The position numbers were made by a program, and so were the translations under genes. From contig JAGLNB010000001.1 in NCBI GenBank assembly GCA_023139715.1, forward strand, positions 1 through 5,765: a stretch of 5,765 nt of DNA, in the 5' to 3' direction. Below the pieces are notes generated by a model. That model made no database searches, had not been told where the DNA came from, and saw only the letters and a list, made by a program, of their open reading frames with translations. This DNA comes from Planctomycetota bacterium (GTDB lineage Bacteria; Planctomycetota; Phycisphaerae; Sedimentisphaerales; Anaerobacaceae). Below, piece by piece: positions 1 to 5,765 of this stretch. How positions within the stretch are numbered: the stretch's first letter is position 1; every line of letters starts with the position of its first letter.

Positions 1-108
1 AGCTCTTGAGACAATCACACTCATCGCATAATTGAGGTAGGAAACTTTTAATTCATCGAGAATACGCATATCCTCAAAGCGTTCCTGTAGCAGATTAGCT
101 TCATCCAT
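1..108 (-). CDS. gyrA: DNA gyrase subunit A, N-terminal fragment (3' end beyond left edge)
   Basis: The minus strand from the ATG at 108 to the window edge encodes 36 residues. They begin MDEANLLQERFEDMRILDEL and continue with a lysine-valine and then SYLNYAMSVIVSRA, which is the hallmark start of GyrA just before the family's conserved LPDVRDGLKP stretch (off window). GyrA is the DNA-cleaving and rejoining subunit of the A2B2 gyrase that introduces negative supercoils in the cytoplasm; the catalytic tyrosine is not in view. I chose ATG 108 because an AAGGA box lies at 120-124 (11-base spacing, slightly long) and a good promoter lies at 148-176. The frame stays open upstream to a TAA at 193-195 but contains no ATG, GTG or TTG there. 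No gyrB lies upstream of it; the neighbour is a divergent glycosidase gene. A ParC paralogue is possible but less likely from the SYLNYAMSVIV wording. Confidence 0.86.
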   Translation of the reverse strand, partial: MDEANLLQERFEDMRILDELKVSYLNYAMSVIVSRA

Positions 109-147
109 ATATTGTAATGTCCTTAAAAATTGACTTCGTACACGGTT

Positions 148-176
148 AAGATACTTGTAATCAGCGACAAAGTCAA
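148..176 (-). promoter_or_regulatory. Sigma70-type promoter of gyrA
   Basis: Read on the minus strand, a -35 box TTGACT (171-176, 5 of 6 consensus bases) is followed after exactly 17 bases by TATCTT (148-153, 4 of 6). Transcription would start near position 141, giving a leader of about 33 bases that contains the AAGGA box of gyrA. This supports gyrA having its own promoter rather than being read from an upstream gyrB. The boxes are seen directly; promoter activity is inferred. Confidence 0.6.
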
Positions 177-233
177 GAATTGAACTGCCAATTTAAGCCG
201 TTTTGCCCACCGAAATACAGTTTTAAAATTTGT

Positions 234-262
234 TTGCCTATATTTGGTGCAACAGTTAGTAT
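234..262 (+). promoter_or_regulatory. Possible promoter of the GH3 glycosidase gene
   Basis: TTGCCT (234-239) and TAGTAT (257-262) are separated by 17 bases, each matching 4 of 6 consensus positions, and lie about 40 bases before the GH3 start codon. The upstream stretch is AT-rich and includes the palindrome TTTTAAAA at 221-228. No clear operator was recognised. The match is weak enough to arise by chance, but this is the best-spaced pair I found in the gap. Confidence 0.35.
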
Positions 263-292
263 GTCGGGTCATAGATAACAAAGGTCAGTTCA

Positions 293-298
293 AAGGAG
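293..298 (+). promoter_or_regulatory. Shine-Dalgarno site of the GH3 gene
   Basis: AAGGAG lies 6 bases before the ATG at 305. It is the strongest ribosome-binding site in the window and fixes the start codon of the glycosidase, which is also directly followed by a signal peptide as expected for the true N-terminus. Confidence 0.85.
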
Positions 299-304
299 AT
301 TAGG

Positions 305-2833
305 ATGATATCAAAAAAACACGCAAAGGTTTTAATTTTCACATTTTTATTATTAATTTCAGTTTTTATTGCTAGCGCATCCATAGCAGCAGAAAAAACC
401 ATCTACTTAAATTCTCAGGCACCGGTTGAGGATAGGATTGAGGATTTGATTTCCAGAATGACGCTTGAGGAAAAGATAAAGCAGCTTGGCGGTGATGAAA
501 CGAGGATGTCAACGCTTGACAATGAGCGGCTCGGCATACCCGGCTTCAAAATGGCTGATGGCCCTCACGGCGTTAGCTACGGTAAAGCGACCTGTTTTCC
601 CGGCTCACTTGGCCAGGCGTGCAGCTGGGATACTGATTTGATTTCCCGAATTGGCCAGGCGCTTGGCAGGGAATTTCGAGGCAAAGGCCGCTATGTAGGA
701 CTTGGCCCCTGCATAAATATCATCAGGGATCCAAGAGGCGGCAGAAGTTTTGAGACTATGGGCGAAGATCCATACCTTACCTCTCAACTTGCAGTTGCCT
801 ACATAAAAGGTCTGCAAAGCCAAAAAGTAATTGCTGTACCTAAACATTATGCCTGCAACAATCAGGAAAACGGGCGAATGAAAAATAATGTCGTAGTAAG
901 TGAAAGGTCTCTTCGCGAGCTTTACCTGCCGGCCTTTCGTGCGTGCATAGAAGATGCCGGTGCAATGGGGATTATGTCTGCCTACAACAAAGTCAACGAG
1001 TTGTACTGCTCGGAAAATCCGCACTTACTAACCGACATACTCAAAAATGAATGGGGATTTAAGGGCATCGTTATTTGCGATTGGGGTGCATGCCATTCGA
1101 CAGCTGCCTCAGCTAATGCCGGCCTTGATGTTGAAATGCCGCATGCCGACTATTTTGGTCAGCAGCTTTTGGATGCCGTTGAAAACTGGGAAGTGCCAGA
1201 AGAAACAATCAATGAAGCAGTTCGCAGGGTTTTGCGGGCTAAATTCTGGGCTGGTGTGTTTGAAAATCCGGTCGAGCCGGACGAAAGTGCGGTAAACACA
1301 CCGCAGCATCAGGCACTGGCACTTGAAGCCGCGAGGAAAGCTATCGTATTATTGAAAAATGAAAAATCAACACTGCCATTGAATAAAAACAAAATTAAAA
1401 AAATTGCCCTCATCGGCCCAAATGCGCATGTCGCCAGACCCTGCGGCGGCGGCAGCAGTTACATCACCCCATTTTATGCAGTCTCTGCTCTGGACGGCAT
1501 AAAAAACAGAGTCGGTGATAATGTCCGAATCGATGTTGTCAGGGGATGCAATATTAATAATGTTCAGGATTCGTTTCATACTATCAAACTTTTCAGGCCA
1601 ACGAATGCAACCGCAGACGAATCCGGCCTGCTTGGCGAATACTACAACAATATATATCTAAGCGGTGAACCGACCGTCAGAAAAATTGACGCAACGGTCG
1701 ATTTTGACTGGGGCGTAGATTCGCCGTCTGCCAGTATCAACTCAGATGGCTTTTCCGTAAGGTGGACTGGAAAACTCACTCCTGAAAAAACCGGCGAGTA
1801 TGAACTTGCAGCAACAAACGATGATGGTTCACGTTTGTTTCTGGATGACAAACTGCTCATCGACGACTGGACCGATCATGGCACAGAAACTCATTCTGTA
1901 AAAGTTACTCTCGAAGCCGGACGTGAATATGACATCCGTTTTGAATATTATGAAAAGTTCGGCGGTGCCGTAGCCAAACTCAGCTGGAATATACCTCAGG
2001 AAAAAAAACAGATAAACACCTTTATGGAGGCAAAAAAAGCAGCCGAAGAAGCAGATGTTGCAATAGTAGTTGTCGGCACAACCGCCGAGATAGAAACCGA
2101 AGGTCATGACAGAGATACACTGGCCCTGCCCGGCCGACAGGACGAATTGATAAAAGCTGTTTTTGAGGCAAATCCCAAAACAATCGTGGTGCTTATCAGC
2201 GGTTCAGCTGCTCTAATGGACAAATGGATAGATAAGGTTCCAGCGGTTCTTGAATGCTGGTTCGGTGGTCAGGAAGCCGGCAATGCCATTGCTGATGTTA
2301 TTTTTGGCAACTATAATCCATCCGGCAAATTACCGATTACTTTTCCTTTAAGCGAACAGCAGCTGCCGTCATTTGGCAATGATTATGAAACGGCTGGCGA
2401 AAGTCGCGGCTACCGCTATTATGAAAAACAAAATCTAAAACCGCTGTTTCCATTCGGCTATGGCCTTAGCTACACTAATTTCAAATACAGTAATTTGAAA
2501 GTAAAACCGCAATTATGCAAGCTTTCCGATACTGTAACTGTAAGCGTAGATGTTTCAAACACCGGCAAACGAACAGGCGACGAAATTGTTCAACTTTATG
2601 TAGGCGATGTTAAGGCAAGCGTCGAGCGGCCACTGAAAGAACTAAAAGGTTTTAATCGTGTTACGCTTCAACCGGGGCAGACAAAAACAGTAACGTTCAC
2701 TCTCGGCAGCGATTGCTTTGCCTTTTACGATGTGGATGCGAAAAAATTTGTAACCGAGCCGGGCGCATTTAAAATAATGGCTGGTACAAATTCTGCGGAC
2801 TACCTGACAGCCGGCCTGGAAATTGTTCCTTAA
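305..2833 (+). CDS. Secreted glycoside hydrolase family 3 beta-glucosidase with PA14 domain
   Basis: This 842-residue protein is a GH3 retaining exo-glycosidase, probably releasing glucose or a similar sugar from the non-reducing end of beta-linked oligosaccharides; the exact substrate cannot be read from sequence. Residues 1-29 form a signal peptide (lysines, then a hydrophobic core, with cleavage near A28/A29; no lipobox), so it is exported, probably to the periplasm. The N-terminal catalytic domain (about 40-330) carries MADGPHG (83-89, substrate-binding Asp85), RDPRGGRSFE (141-150), PKHY (179-182) and the nucleophile motif ending CDW (Asp259), where SDW is more usual. The alpha/beta domain resumes with KAIVLLKNE, is interrupted by a PA14 domain at about 436-565 (GLLGEYY, DDGSRLFLDD, DIRFEYYE), then continues with the predicted acid/base Glu599 in ETEGHDR. 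A fibronectin-III-like domain (about 735-835, VSNTGKRTGDEIVQLYV) closes it. Length and domain order suit PA14-containing GH3 enzymes. It stands alone: divergent from gyrA, convergent with the MCE gene, with no transporter or regulator of sugar use beside it. Confidence 0.96.
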   Translation: MISKKHAKVLIFTFLLLISVFIASASIAAEKTIYLNSQAPVEDRIEDLISRMTLEEKIKQLGGDETRMSTLDNERLGIPGFKMADGPHGVSYGKATCFPGSLGQACSWDTDLISRIGQALGREFRGKGRYVGLGPCINIIRDPRGGRSFETMGEDPYLTSQLAVAYIKGLQSQKVIAVPKHYACNNQENGRMKNNVVVSERSLRELYLPAFRACIEDAGAMGIMSAYNKVNELYCSENPHLLTDILKNEWGFKGIVICDWGACHSTAASANAGLDVEMPHADYFGQQLLDAVENWEVPEETINEAVRRVLRAKFWAGVFENPVEPDESAVNTPQHQALALEAARKAIVLLKNEKSTLPLNKNKIKKIALIGPNAHVARPCGGGSSYITPFYAVSALDGIKNRVGDNVRIDVVRGCNINNVQDSFHTIKLFRPTNATADESGLLGEYYNNIYLSGEPTVRKIDATVDFDWGVDSPSASINSDGFSVRWTGKLTPEKTGEYELAATNDDGSRLFLDDKLLIDDWTDHGTETHSVKVTLEAGREYDIRFEYYEKFGGAVAKLSWNIPQEKKQINTFMEAKKAAEEADVAIVVVGTTAEIETEGHDRDTLALPGRQDELIKAVFEANPKTIVVLISGSAALMDKWIDKVPAVLECWFGGQEAGNAIADVIFGNYNPSGKLPITFPLSEQQLPSFGNDYETAGESRGYRYYEKQNLKPLFPFGYGLSYTNFKYSNLKVKPQLCKLSDTVTVSVDVSNTGKRTGDEIVQLYVGDVKASVERPLKELKGFNRVTLQPGQTKTVTFTLGSDCFAFYDVDAKKFVTEPGAFKIMAGTNSADYLTAGLEIVP

Positions 2834-2860
2834 TGGAAAAATAAAGGACAGCTCTGAGGT

Positions 2861-3748
2861 TTACTTTAATTTGATAGGCAGGCCGTCTTTGTTAGACTGC
2901 TCTATGAATATTTTCATATTCTGTAGCAGCACCTCTACCTGCTCGCTATTTTCGAGCAAACTTTCGTAGAGCTTGCCATCGTTGAGAAATCTGGCGATTG
3001 TACCCTGACCGTTGTCTATTTTTTCCAGAATAACACTCAGCTGAACTACGGCTTTACTTAGCTCCTGGCTTGTATCGATTCCATGAGCCGAAAATTTCTG
3101 AATTTCTTTAAGTGTTTCAGTGGCTTGATTCGAAGCTTCGGAAAGATTAGCCAGCGCTGTTTTGATATTTCCTTTATTTTCATCATCGCCAATAATATCA
3201 TTTGCGTTTTTGACAAGTTTTGCAAGATCCACCGCCAAATCATTCAATTTTTTCTGAGTTTCTTCAGGAAATAATTCACTGCTAATTCCAACGCAGCCCT
3301 GCAAAACACTGCCATCTTTTAAGAACTCCGTTACAGGTTCATTAGCGTCTCCGGCCAAAGCGACAAGTTCTATATAACTGCTGCCGAGACCTCTCGCTAT
3401 TAATTTTGCCCGAAGGTCTTCTGGAATATCATTGTATCTTTTATCTATACTTACAATAACAGCTGTTTGGTGATAGGATTTATCTGTTTTGAGATTCCGT
3501 AGAACTTTCGGCGGTTCAACTTTTGTTACACTTCCAATTTGATAGCCGCAAAATTGGACAGCTGTTTTTTTCTGCACACCTGCAGCTTTCGGAAACCGGA
3601 TGGTAACTTCAAAAGATTTCCATTTGCTGACAGCTATTGGCAAATCGCCAAATTTGAATACCAGCCAAAATAAAGAGCACAAACCCAAAAACACGAAGAG
3701 TCCCACTGCAATATTTCGTTTTCTCTGGATACTTTCGTAATCGTTCAC
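2861..3748 (-). CDS. MCE/MlaD family membrane-anchored lipid-transport protein
   Basis: The 295-residue product has a short basic N-terminus, one membrane segment (about 12-32, NIAVGLFVFLGLCSLFWLVF), and an MCE domain at about 45-132 shown by VQFCGYQIGSV (64-74) and GLGSSYIEL (120-128). A helical tail follows (about 160-285) with heptad-like stretches and the motif GQGTIARFLNDGKLYESL (248-265), which is common in MCE proteins. MCE proteins form hexameric rings or tubes in the periplasm that carry phospholipids or other hydrophobic molecules between membranes, normally with an MlaE permease and MlaF ATPase; neither gene is in this window. The start is a GTG at 3748, preceded by GAAAGGAAG. It lies 33 bp after the MerR-type gene on the same strand, so it is likely co-transcribed with it. 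Its stop faces the GH3 stop across 27 bp. Family assignment is secure; the cargo is unknown. Confidence 0.9.
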   Translation of the reverse strand: MNDYESIQRKRNIAVGLFVFLGLCSLFWLVFKFGDLPIAVSKWKSFEVTIRFPKAAGVQKKTAVQFCGYQIGSVTKVEPPKVLRNLKTDKSYHQTAVIVSIDKRYNDIPEDLRAKLIARGLGSSYIELVALAGDANEPVTEFLKDGSVLQGCVGISSELFPEETQKKLNDLAVDLAKLVKNANDIIGDDENKGNIKTALANLSEASNQATETLKEIQKFSAHGIDTSQELSKAVVQLSVILEKIDNGQGTIARFLNDGKLYESLLENSEQVEVLLQNMKIFIEQSNKDGLPIKLK

Positions 3749-3754
3749 TGCTTG

Positions 3755-3763
3755 CTTCCTTTC
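3755..3763 (-). promoter_or_regulatory. Ribosome-binding site supporting the GTG start of the MCE gene
   Basis: On the minus strand GAAAGGAAG lies 6 bases before the GTG at 3748. This good match to Shine-Dalgarno supports the non-ATG start, and the start also places the basic residues and the membrane anchor at the usual distance from the N-terminus. Confidence 0.7.
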
Positions 3764-3781
3764 AAATCAGCACAACATTTT

Positions 3782-4024
3782 TTATCCGGCTCGGCCTTGT
3801 AAAAATAATTCCCTTATCGCTCTTAGCGGATAGCCGCTCTTATTTAGTTTTTTCACCAGTTTAATTCTCTCAATACTATTTTCGTCAAACATCCGCCTTG
3901 CTGTTGAGGTAATTTTTGTCGGCTCAACCAGCCCCACCATAATATAATATTGCAGAGATTGTCGGGAAATGCCAGCTTTTTTTGCGGCTTGGCCTATCGG
4001 CATCAATTTGTTTTTTTGCTCCAC
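3782..4024 (-). CDS. Small MerR-type DNA-binding protein (HTH domain only)
   Basis: This 80-residue protein matches the N-terminal winged helix-turn-helix of MerR regulators: the HTH at about 8-28 (PIGQAAKKAGISRQSLQYY), a wing at about 29-46 ending ARRMFDENS, and the second helical pair at about 49-74 (IERIKLVKKLNKSGYPLRAI). Canonical MerR proteins run to 110-280 residues, with a dimerisation helix and an effector-binding domain; this one stops right after the DNA-binding part and has no sensor cysteines, so no inducer can be proposed. The called start is the GTG at 4024, with only a weak GGGG-type site before it; an ATG at codon 8 (MPIGQ) is possible but would shorten the protein to 73 residues. 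It sits 35 bp after rnpA and 33 bp before the MCE gene, so it may regulate that gene or the whole cluster. That role is inferred from position only. An excisionase-like protein is an alternative, but nothing mobile is nearby. Confidence 0.8.
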   Translation of the reverse strand: MEQKNKLMPIGQAAKKAGISRQSLQYYIMVGLVEPTKITSTARRMFDENSIERIKLVKKLNKSGYPLRAIRELFLQGRAG

Positions 4025-4048
4025 AGCTTTGCCCCACGTTCTTTGCTA

Positions 4049-4057
4049 AACACTAAA
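4049..4057. repeat. 9-bp motif AACACTAAA, copy in the rnpA-MerR gap
   Basis: AACACTAAA occurs here, between the rnpA stop and the MerR-type gene, and again exactly at 4479-4487 in the gap before rnpA. Both copies have the same orientation and AT-rich flanks. It could be a shared operator or processing site, or coincidence in AT-rich spacer DNA. Confidence 0.3.
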
Positions 4058-4059
4058 TT

Positions 4060-4458
4060 TTATTCACTATGCTCTATTTTTTCAGCAGCAATTTCTACCA
4101 AAGCCAAAAATGATGCGTTTATCTGCTGAAAAGTCAGCTTCTTCAAAGTCGGCTTTGTTCCCTTATCTAATTTCGTAAATTTTCGTGAAATCATCAACAA
4201 ATAATCGAATCCGGCTGGAATTTGCTCCTGATTTAGGCGAAATGCCTCTCTTAGCAGCCGTTTGAGCCGGTTTCGAACAACCGCCCTTTTGTCATACACT
4301 TTGCCAACCGAAACACCAAGCCGTGAGTAGCCGCAATCATTTCTCGCTATGTACATTGTGAGCAGTTCATTTCTGAAACTGATTTTATTGGCAAGAACAC
4401 TTTTGAATTGTTCATTGCTGACAAGCCGTTGTTTTTTTTTAAAGGTCAGCTGTTTCAT
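4060..4458 (-). CDS. rnpA: Ribonuclease P protein component
   Basis: The 132-residue basic protein is the protein subunit of RNase P, which binds the catalytic RNA (rnpB) and helps it recognise and cut the 5' leader of precursor tRNAs in the cytoplasm. The N-terminus FKKKQRLVSNEQFK (6-19), the SRLGVSVGK strand (45-53) and the RNR box AVVRNRLKRLLREAFR (59-74) are all present and intact. Length is within the usual 110-140 range; residues after about 93 (basic tail, then a helix ending at HSE) are less conserved. The ATG at 4458 is the natural start, though only a weak ribosome-binding site is visible. The gene normally follows rpmH (ribosomal protein L34) and precedes yidD/yidC; here it follows an antiporter by 38 bp and precedes a MerR-type gene by 35 bp. 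No L34 coding sequence fits in the gap. Confidence 0.96.
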   Translation of the reverse strand: MKQLTFKKKQRLVSNEQFKSVLANKISFRNELLTMYIARNDCGYSRLGVSVGKVYDKRAVVRNRLKRLLREAFRLNQEQIPAGFDYLLMISRKFTKLDKGTKPTLKKLTFQQINASFLALVEIAAEKIEHSE

Positions 4459-4478
4459 TGCCGTTCAATCGCTGAAAT

Positions 4479-4487
4479 AACACTAAA
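4479..4487. repeat. 9-bp motif AACACTAAA, copy in the antiporter-rnpA gap
   Basis: This is the second exact copy of the motif found at 4049-4057. On the transcribed (minus) strand it reads TTTAGTGTT and abuts a TATAGT sequence (4487-4492) that resembles a -10 box, though no good -35 box was found at the right distance. If a promoter exists here, the motif would lie at its start site. Confidence 0.3.
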
Positions 4488-4496
4488 CTATATTTT

Positions 4497-5765
4497 TTAT
4501 ACTTTTGAAGTAGCTCCAAGTCCGTACATTCGGTCGGCCTCGCTTTGTTTGGCCAATACTTCTGCACTCAACTGACGATGAACCGCTCGGGCAGTCAGCA
4601 AGCCTGAAAGTTTATTTGCCTCCTGCGAGGTAACGACCGGCAGATATTCAACTTCAAATTTTTTCATTTTATCCAGGCCATCTCCCAGCGGAATGTCAGC
4701 AGTAATCGTTGCAGCTATCGGCTCGACAATATCAAGCGCCACCAGCCAATCGTTTAGTTCCTGAGTTGCAAACATATTTCTTATGCCGTCAAGCGTAATA
4801 GCTCCTATCAAATTTTCATCACTGTCAATAACGCAGTAATAGAAATTTTCAGTAGTACTGACTACTTTAATAACCTCGCTCAAGGATGTTCCCGCTGATA
4901 AAATCGGCATTTTTGCATTCATAACATCGCCAACTTTGTACATTTTAATAAGGTCTTCTTCGGTAACATTTAGGCCGAGTTCGCCGGCTTTTCCTGCTCC
5001 GATTTTAACTCCAATCGGGCCGACTATCTGAAGTATGAATGCACCGATAATTATAACGAGCAGCATAATCGAACTAATATTTTGGTCAAATTTCTGGCTC
5101 GCCATAATTAATAAGCCGACAGCAATCCCGCCCTGCGGATACAGACAAAAGCCGAGATATTTTCTAACAGTTTTAACGGCACCACAGTAAACACTGCCCC
5201 AATACGCACCTGCAGTTTTGCCAACCACACTTCCAATCACATATGCAGCTACAAGCAGCCAAATCATTTTTGTAACATTCGAAATATCCAATCTTGCCCC
5301 GACAAGAACAAAAAACAACACGTAAATGGGTGCGGAAAAGTTGCGAAGCAGTGAAAAACATGTTTTTGCCTTTTTTGATTTGCTATTTATCAACGTCAAC
5401 CCAAGAGCCATTGACGAAAGTATCACATCAAGATTCAGCCGTATCGCCATCCCGACAACGAGCAGAGCTGAACTGATTGTGAAAACCAACACTTTTTCAT
5501 TATCATCGATTCGTTTCAGAATCCAATTCAAAATCCATCCAGCTGCAATTCCCATAGCAAGTGAGCCAACTATTTCATAGAAGGAATGAACAAGTGCAAA
5601 AATAAATCCCGTTTCCTGATGGCCGGTAATAACACCTGCAACGCTAACTCCCACCGCATATAATACCAGAGCGAGCGCATCATCGAGAGCGACAATAGCT
5701 GTCAGCATAGTTGTCAATGGGCCACGTGCTTTATACTCCCACAACACACTAACCGTCGAAGCCGG
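4497..5765 (-). CDS. Cation/proton antiporter with C-terminal CBS pair (5' end beyond right edge)
   Basis: The reading frame is open through the right edge (PASTVSVLWEYKARGPLT at the start), so the GTG at 5747 is not the true start: the residues before it fit the conserved antiporter sequence and the first half of the membrane domain is missing. The visible 422 codons contain the catalytic-type VALDDALALVLYAVG (the Asp pair at about residues 28-29), then about seven further hydrophobic segments up to about residue 254, including the FVLVGARLD and YPQGGIAVG motifs of the CPA Na+/H+ or K+/H+ exchanger superfamily. A linker leads to two CBS modules (about 278-336 and 344-404; GDVMNAKMPILSAG, then EYLPVV), which in other transporters bind adenosine nucleotides and gate activity. 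It acts in the inner membrane in pH and ion homeostasis; ion choice (Na+, K+) cannot be determined. It ends 38 bp before rnpA with no terminator seen, so read-through into rnpA is likely. Confidence 0.93.
   Translation of the reverse strand, partial: PASTVSVLWEYKARGPLTTMLTAIVALDDALALVLYAVGVSVAGVITGHQETGFIFALVHSFYEIVGSLAMGIAAGWILNWILKRIDDNEKVLVFTISSALLVVGMAIRLNLDVILSSMALGLTLINSKSKKAKTCFSLLRNFSAPIYVLFFVLVGARLDISNVTKMIWLLVAAYVIGSVVGKTAGAYWGSVYCGAVKTVRKYLGFCLYPQGGIAVGLLIMASQKFDQNISSIMLLVIIIGAFILQIVGPIGVKIGAGKAGELGLNVTEEDLIKMYKVGDVMNAKMPILSAGTSLSEVIKVVSTTENFYYCVIDSDENLIGAITLDGIRNMFATQELNDWLVALDIVEPIAATITADIPLGDGLDKMKKFEVEYLPVVTSQEANKLSGLLTARAVHRQLSAEVLAKQSEADRMYGLGATSKV

Noticed and set aside
109..195. 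Open minus-strand extension upstream of the gyrA ATG
   Set aside because: It has no ATG, GTG or TTG start, contains the promoter boxes, and does not resemble a GyrA N-terminus; the ATG at 108 explains the gene better.
605..1024. 139-codon minus-strand open frame inside the GH3 gene
   Set aside because: It lies fully antisense to strongly conserved GH3 catalytic motifs and its translation resembles no family; it is a shadow of the real frame.
2827..2848. Imperfect hairpin (TCCTT...AAGGA) over the GH3 stop codon as a terminator for the convergent genes
   Set aside because: The stem is short, mismatched and AT-rich, with no T-run after it on either strand, so it cannot be called a Rho-independent terminator.
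3782..3790. Possible DnaA box-like TTATCCGGC (and TTATCCAGG near 4670), given gyrA and rnpA nearby
   Set aside because: Neither matches the TTATCCACA consensus well, they are isolated and inside or at the end of coding sequence, so there is no support for a replication origin here.
280..4449. AAAGGTCAG occurring both before the GH3 start (280-288) and at the start of rnpA (4441-4449)
   Set aside because: One copy is intergenic and the other is within the rnpA coding sequence, with unrelated flanks; this is most likely coincidence.
5294..5580. Overlapping plus-strand open frames opposite the antiporter
   Set aside because: They run antisense to membrane segments of a clear transporter, have no ribosome-binding site and look like no known protein.

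Overview
The window looks like an ordinary chromosomal segment of a Gram-negative (diderm) bacterium. It holds the beginning of gyrA, an exported glycoside hydrolase, and a collinear minus-strand cluster of antiporter, rnpA, a mini-MerR gene and an MCE gene. The outer envelope is inferred from the MCE-type lipid-transport protein and the secreted GH3 enzyme. The DNA is moderately AT-rich. A planctomycete or related PVC-group bacterium would fit this gene mix, but that is a weak guess made without any database search.

Left edge (1-304): the minus strand carries the first 36 codons of DNA gyrase subunit A, which runs off the left end. A good sigma70-type promoter lies just upstream of it, inside the 196-bp divergent gap. 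The other side of this gap holds a weaker promoter candidate and a strong ribosome-binding site for the rightward gene.

Centre (305-2833): one large plus-strand gene encodes a secreted family 3 glycoside hydrolase (beta-glucosidase type) with a PA14 domain inserted in its second catalytic domain and a fibronectin-III-like C-terminus. It converges on the minus-strand cluster with only 27 bp between stop codons, and no convincing terminator is visible there.

Right half (2861-5765, all minus strand): in transcription order the genes are a monovalent cation/proton antiporter with two C-terminal CBS domains (its start lies beyond the right edge), RNase P protein rnpA, an 80-residue MerR-type DNA-binding protein, and an MCE/MlaD-like membrane-anchored protein. 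The gaps are 38, 35 and 33 bp with no obvious terminators, so co-transcription is plausible.

The main points worth a second look are: rnpA without rpmH next to it, a MerR protein reduced to its DNA-binding domain directly before an MCE gene that has no MlaE or MlaF partner in view, and a 9-bp motif shared by two of the intergenic gaps. I see no mobile element, CRISPR array, RNA gene or clear novel multi-gene system. The cluster may be a lineage-specific arrangement of known families.
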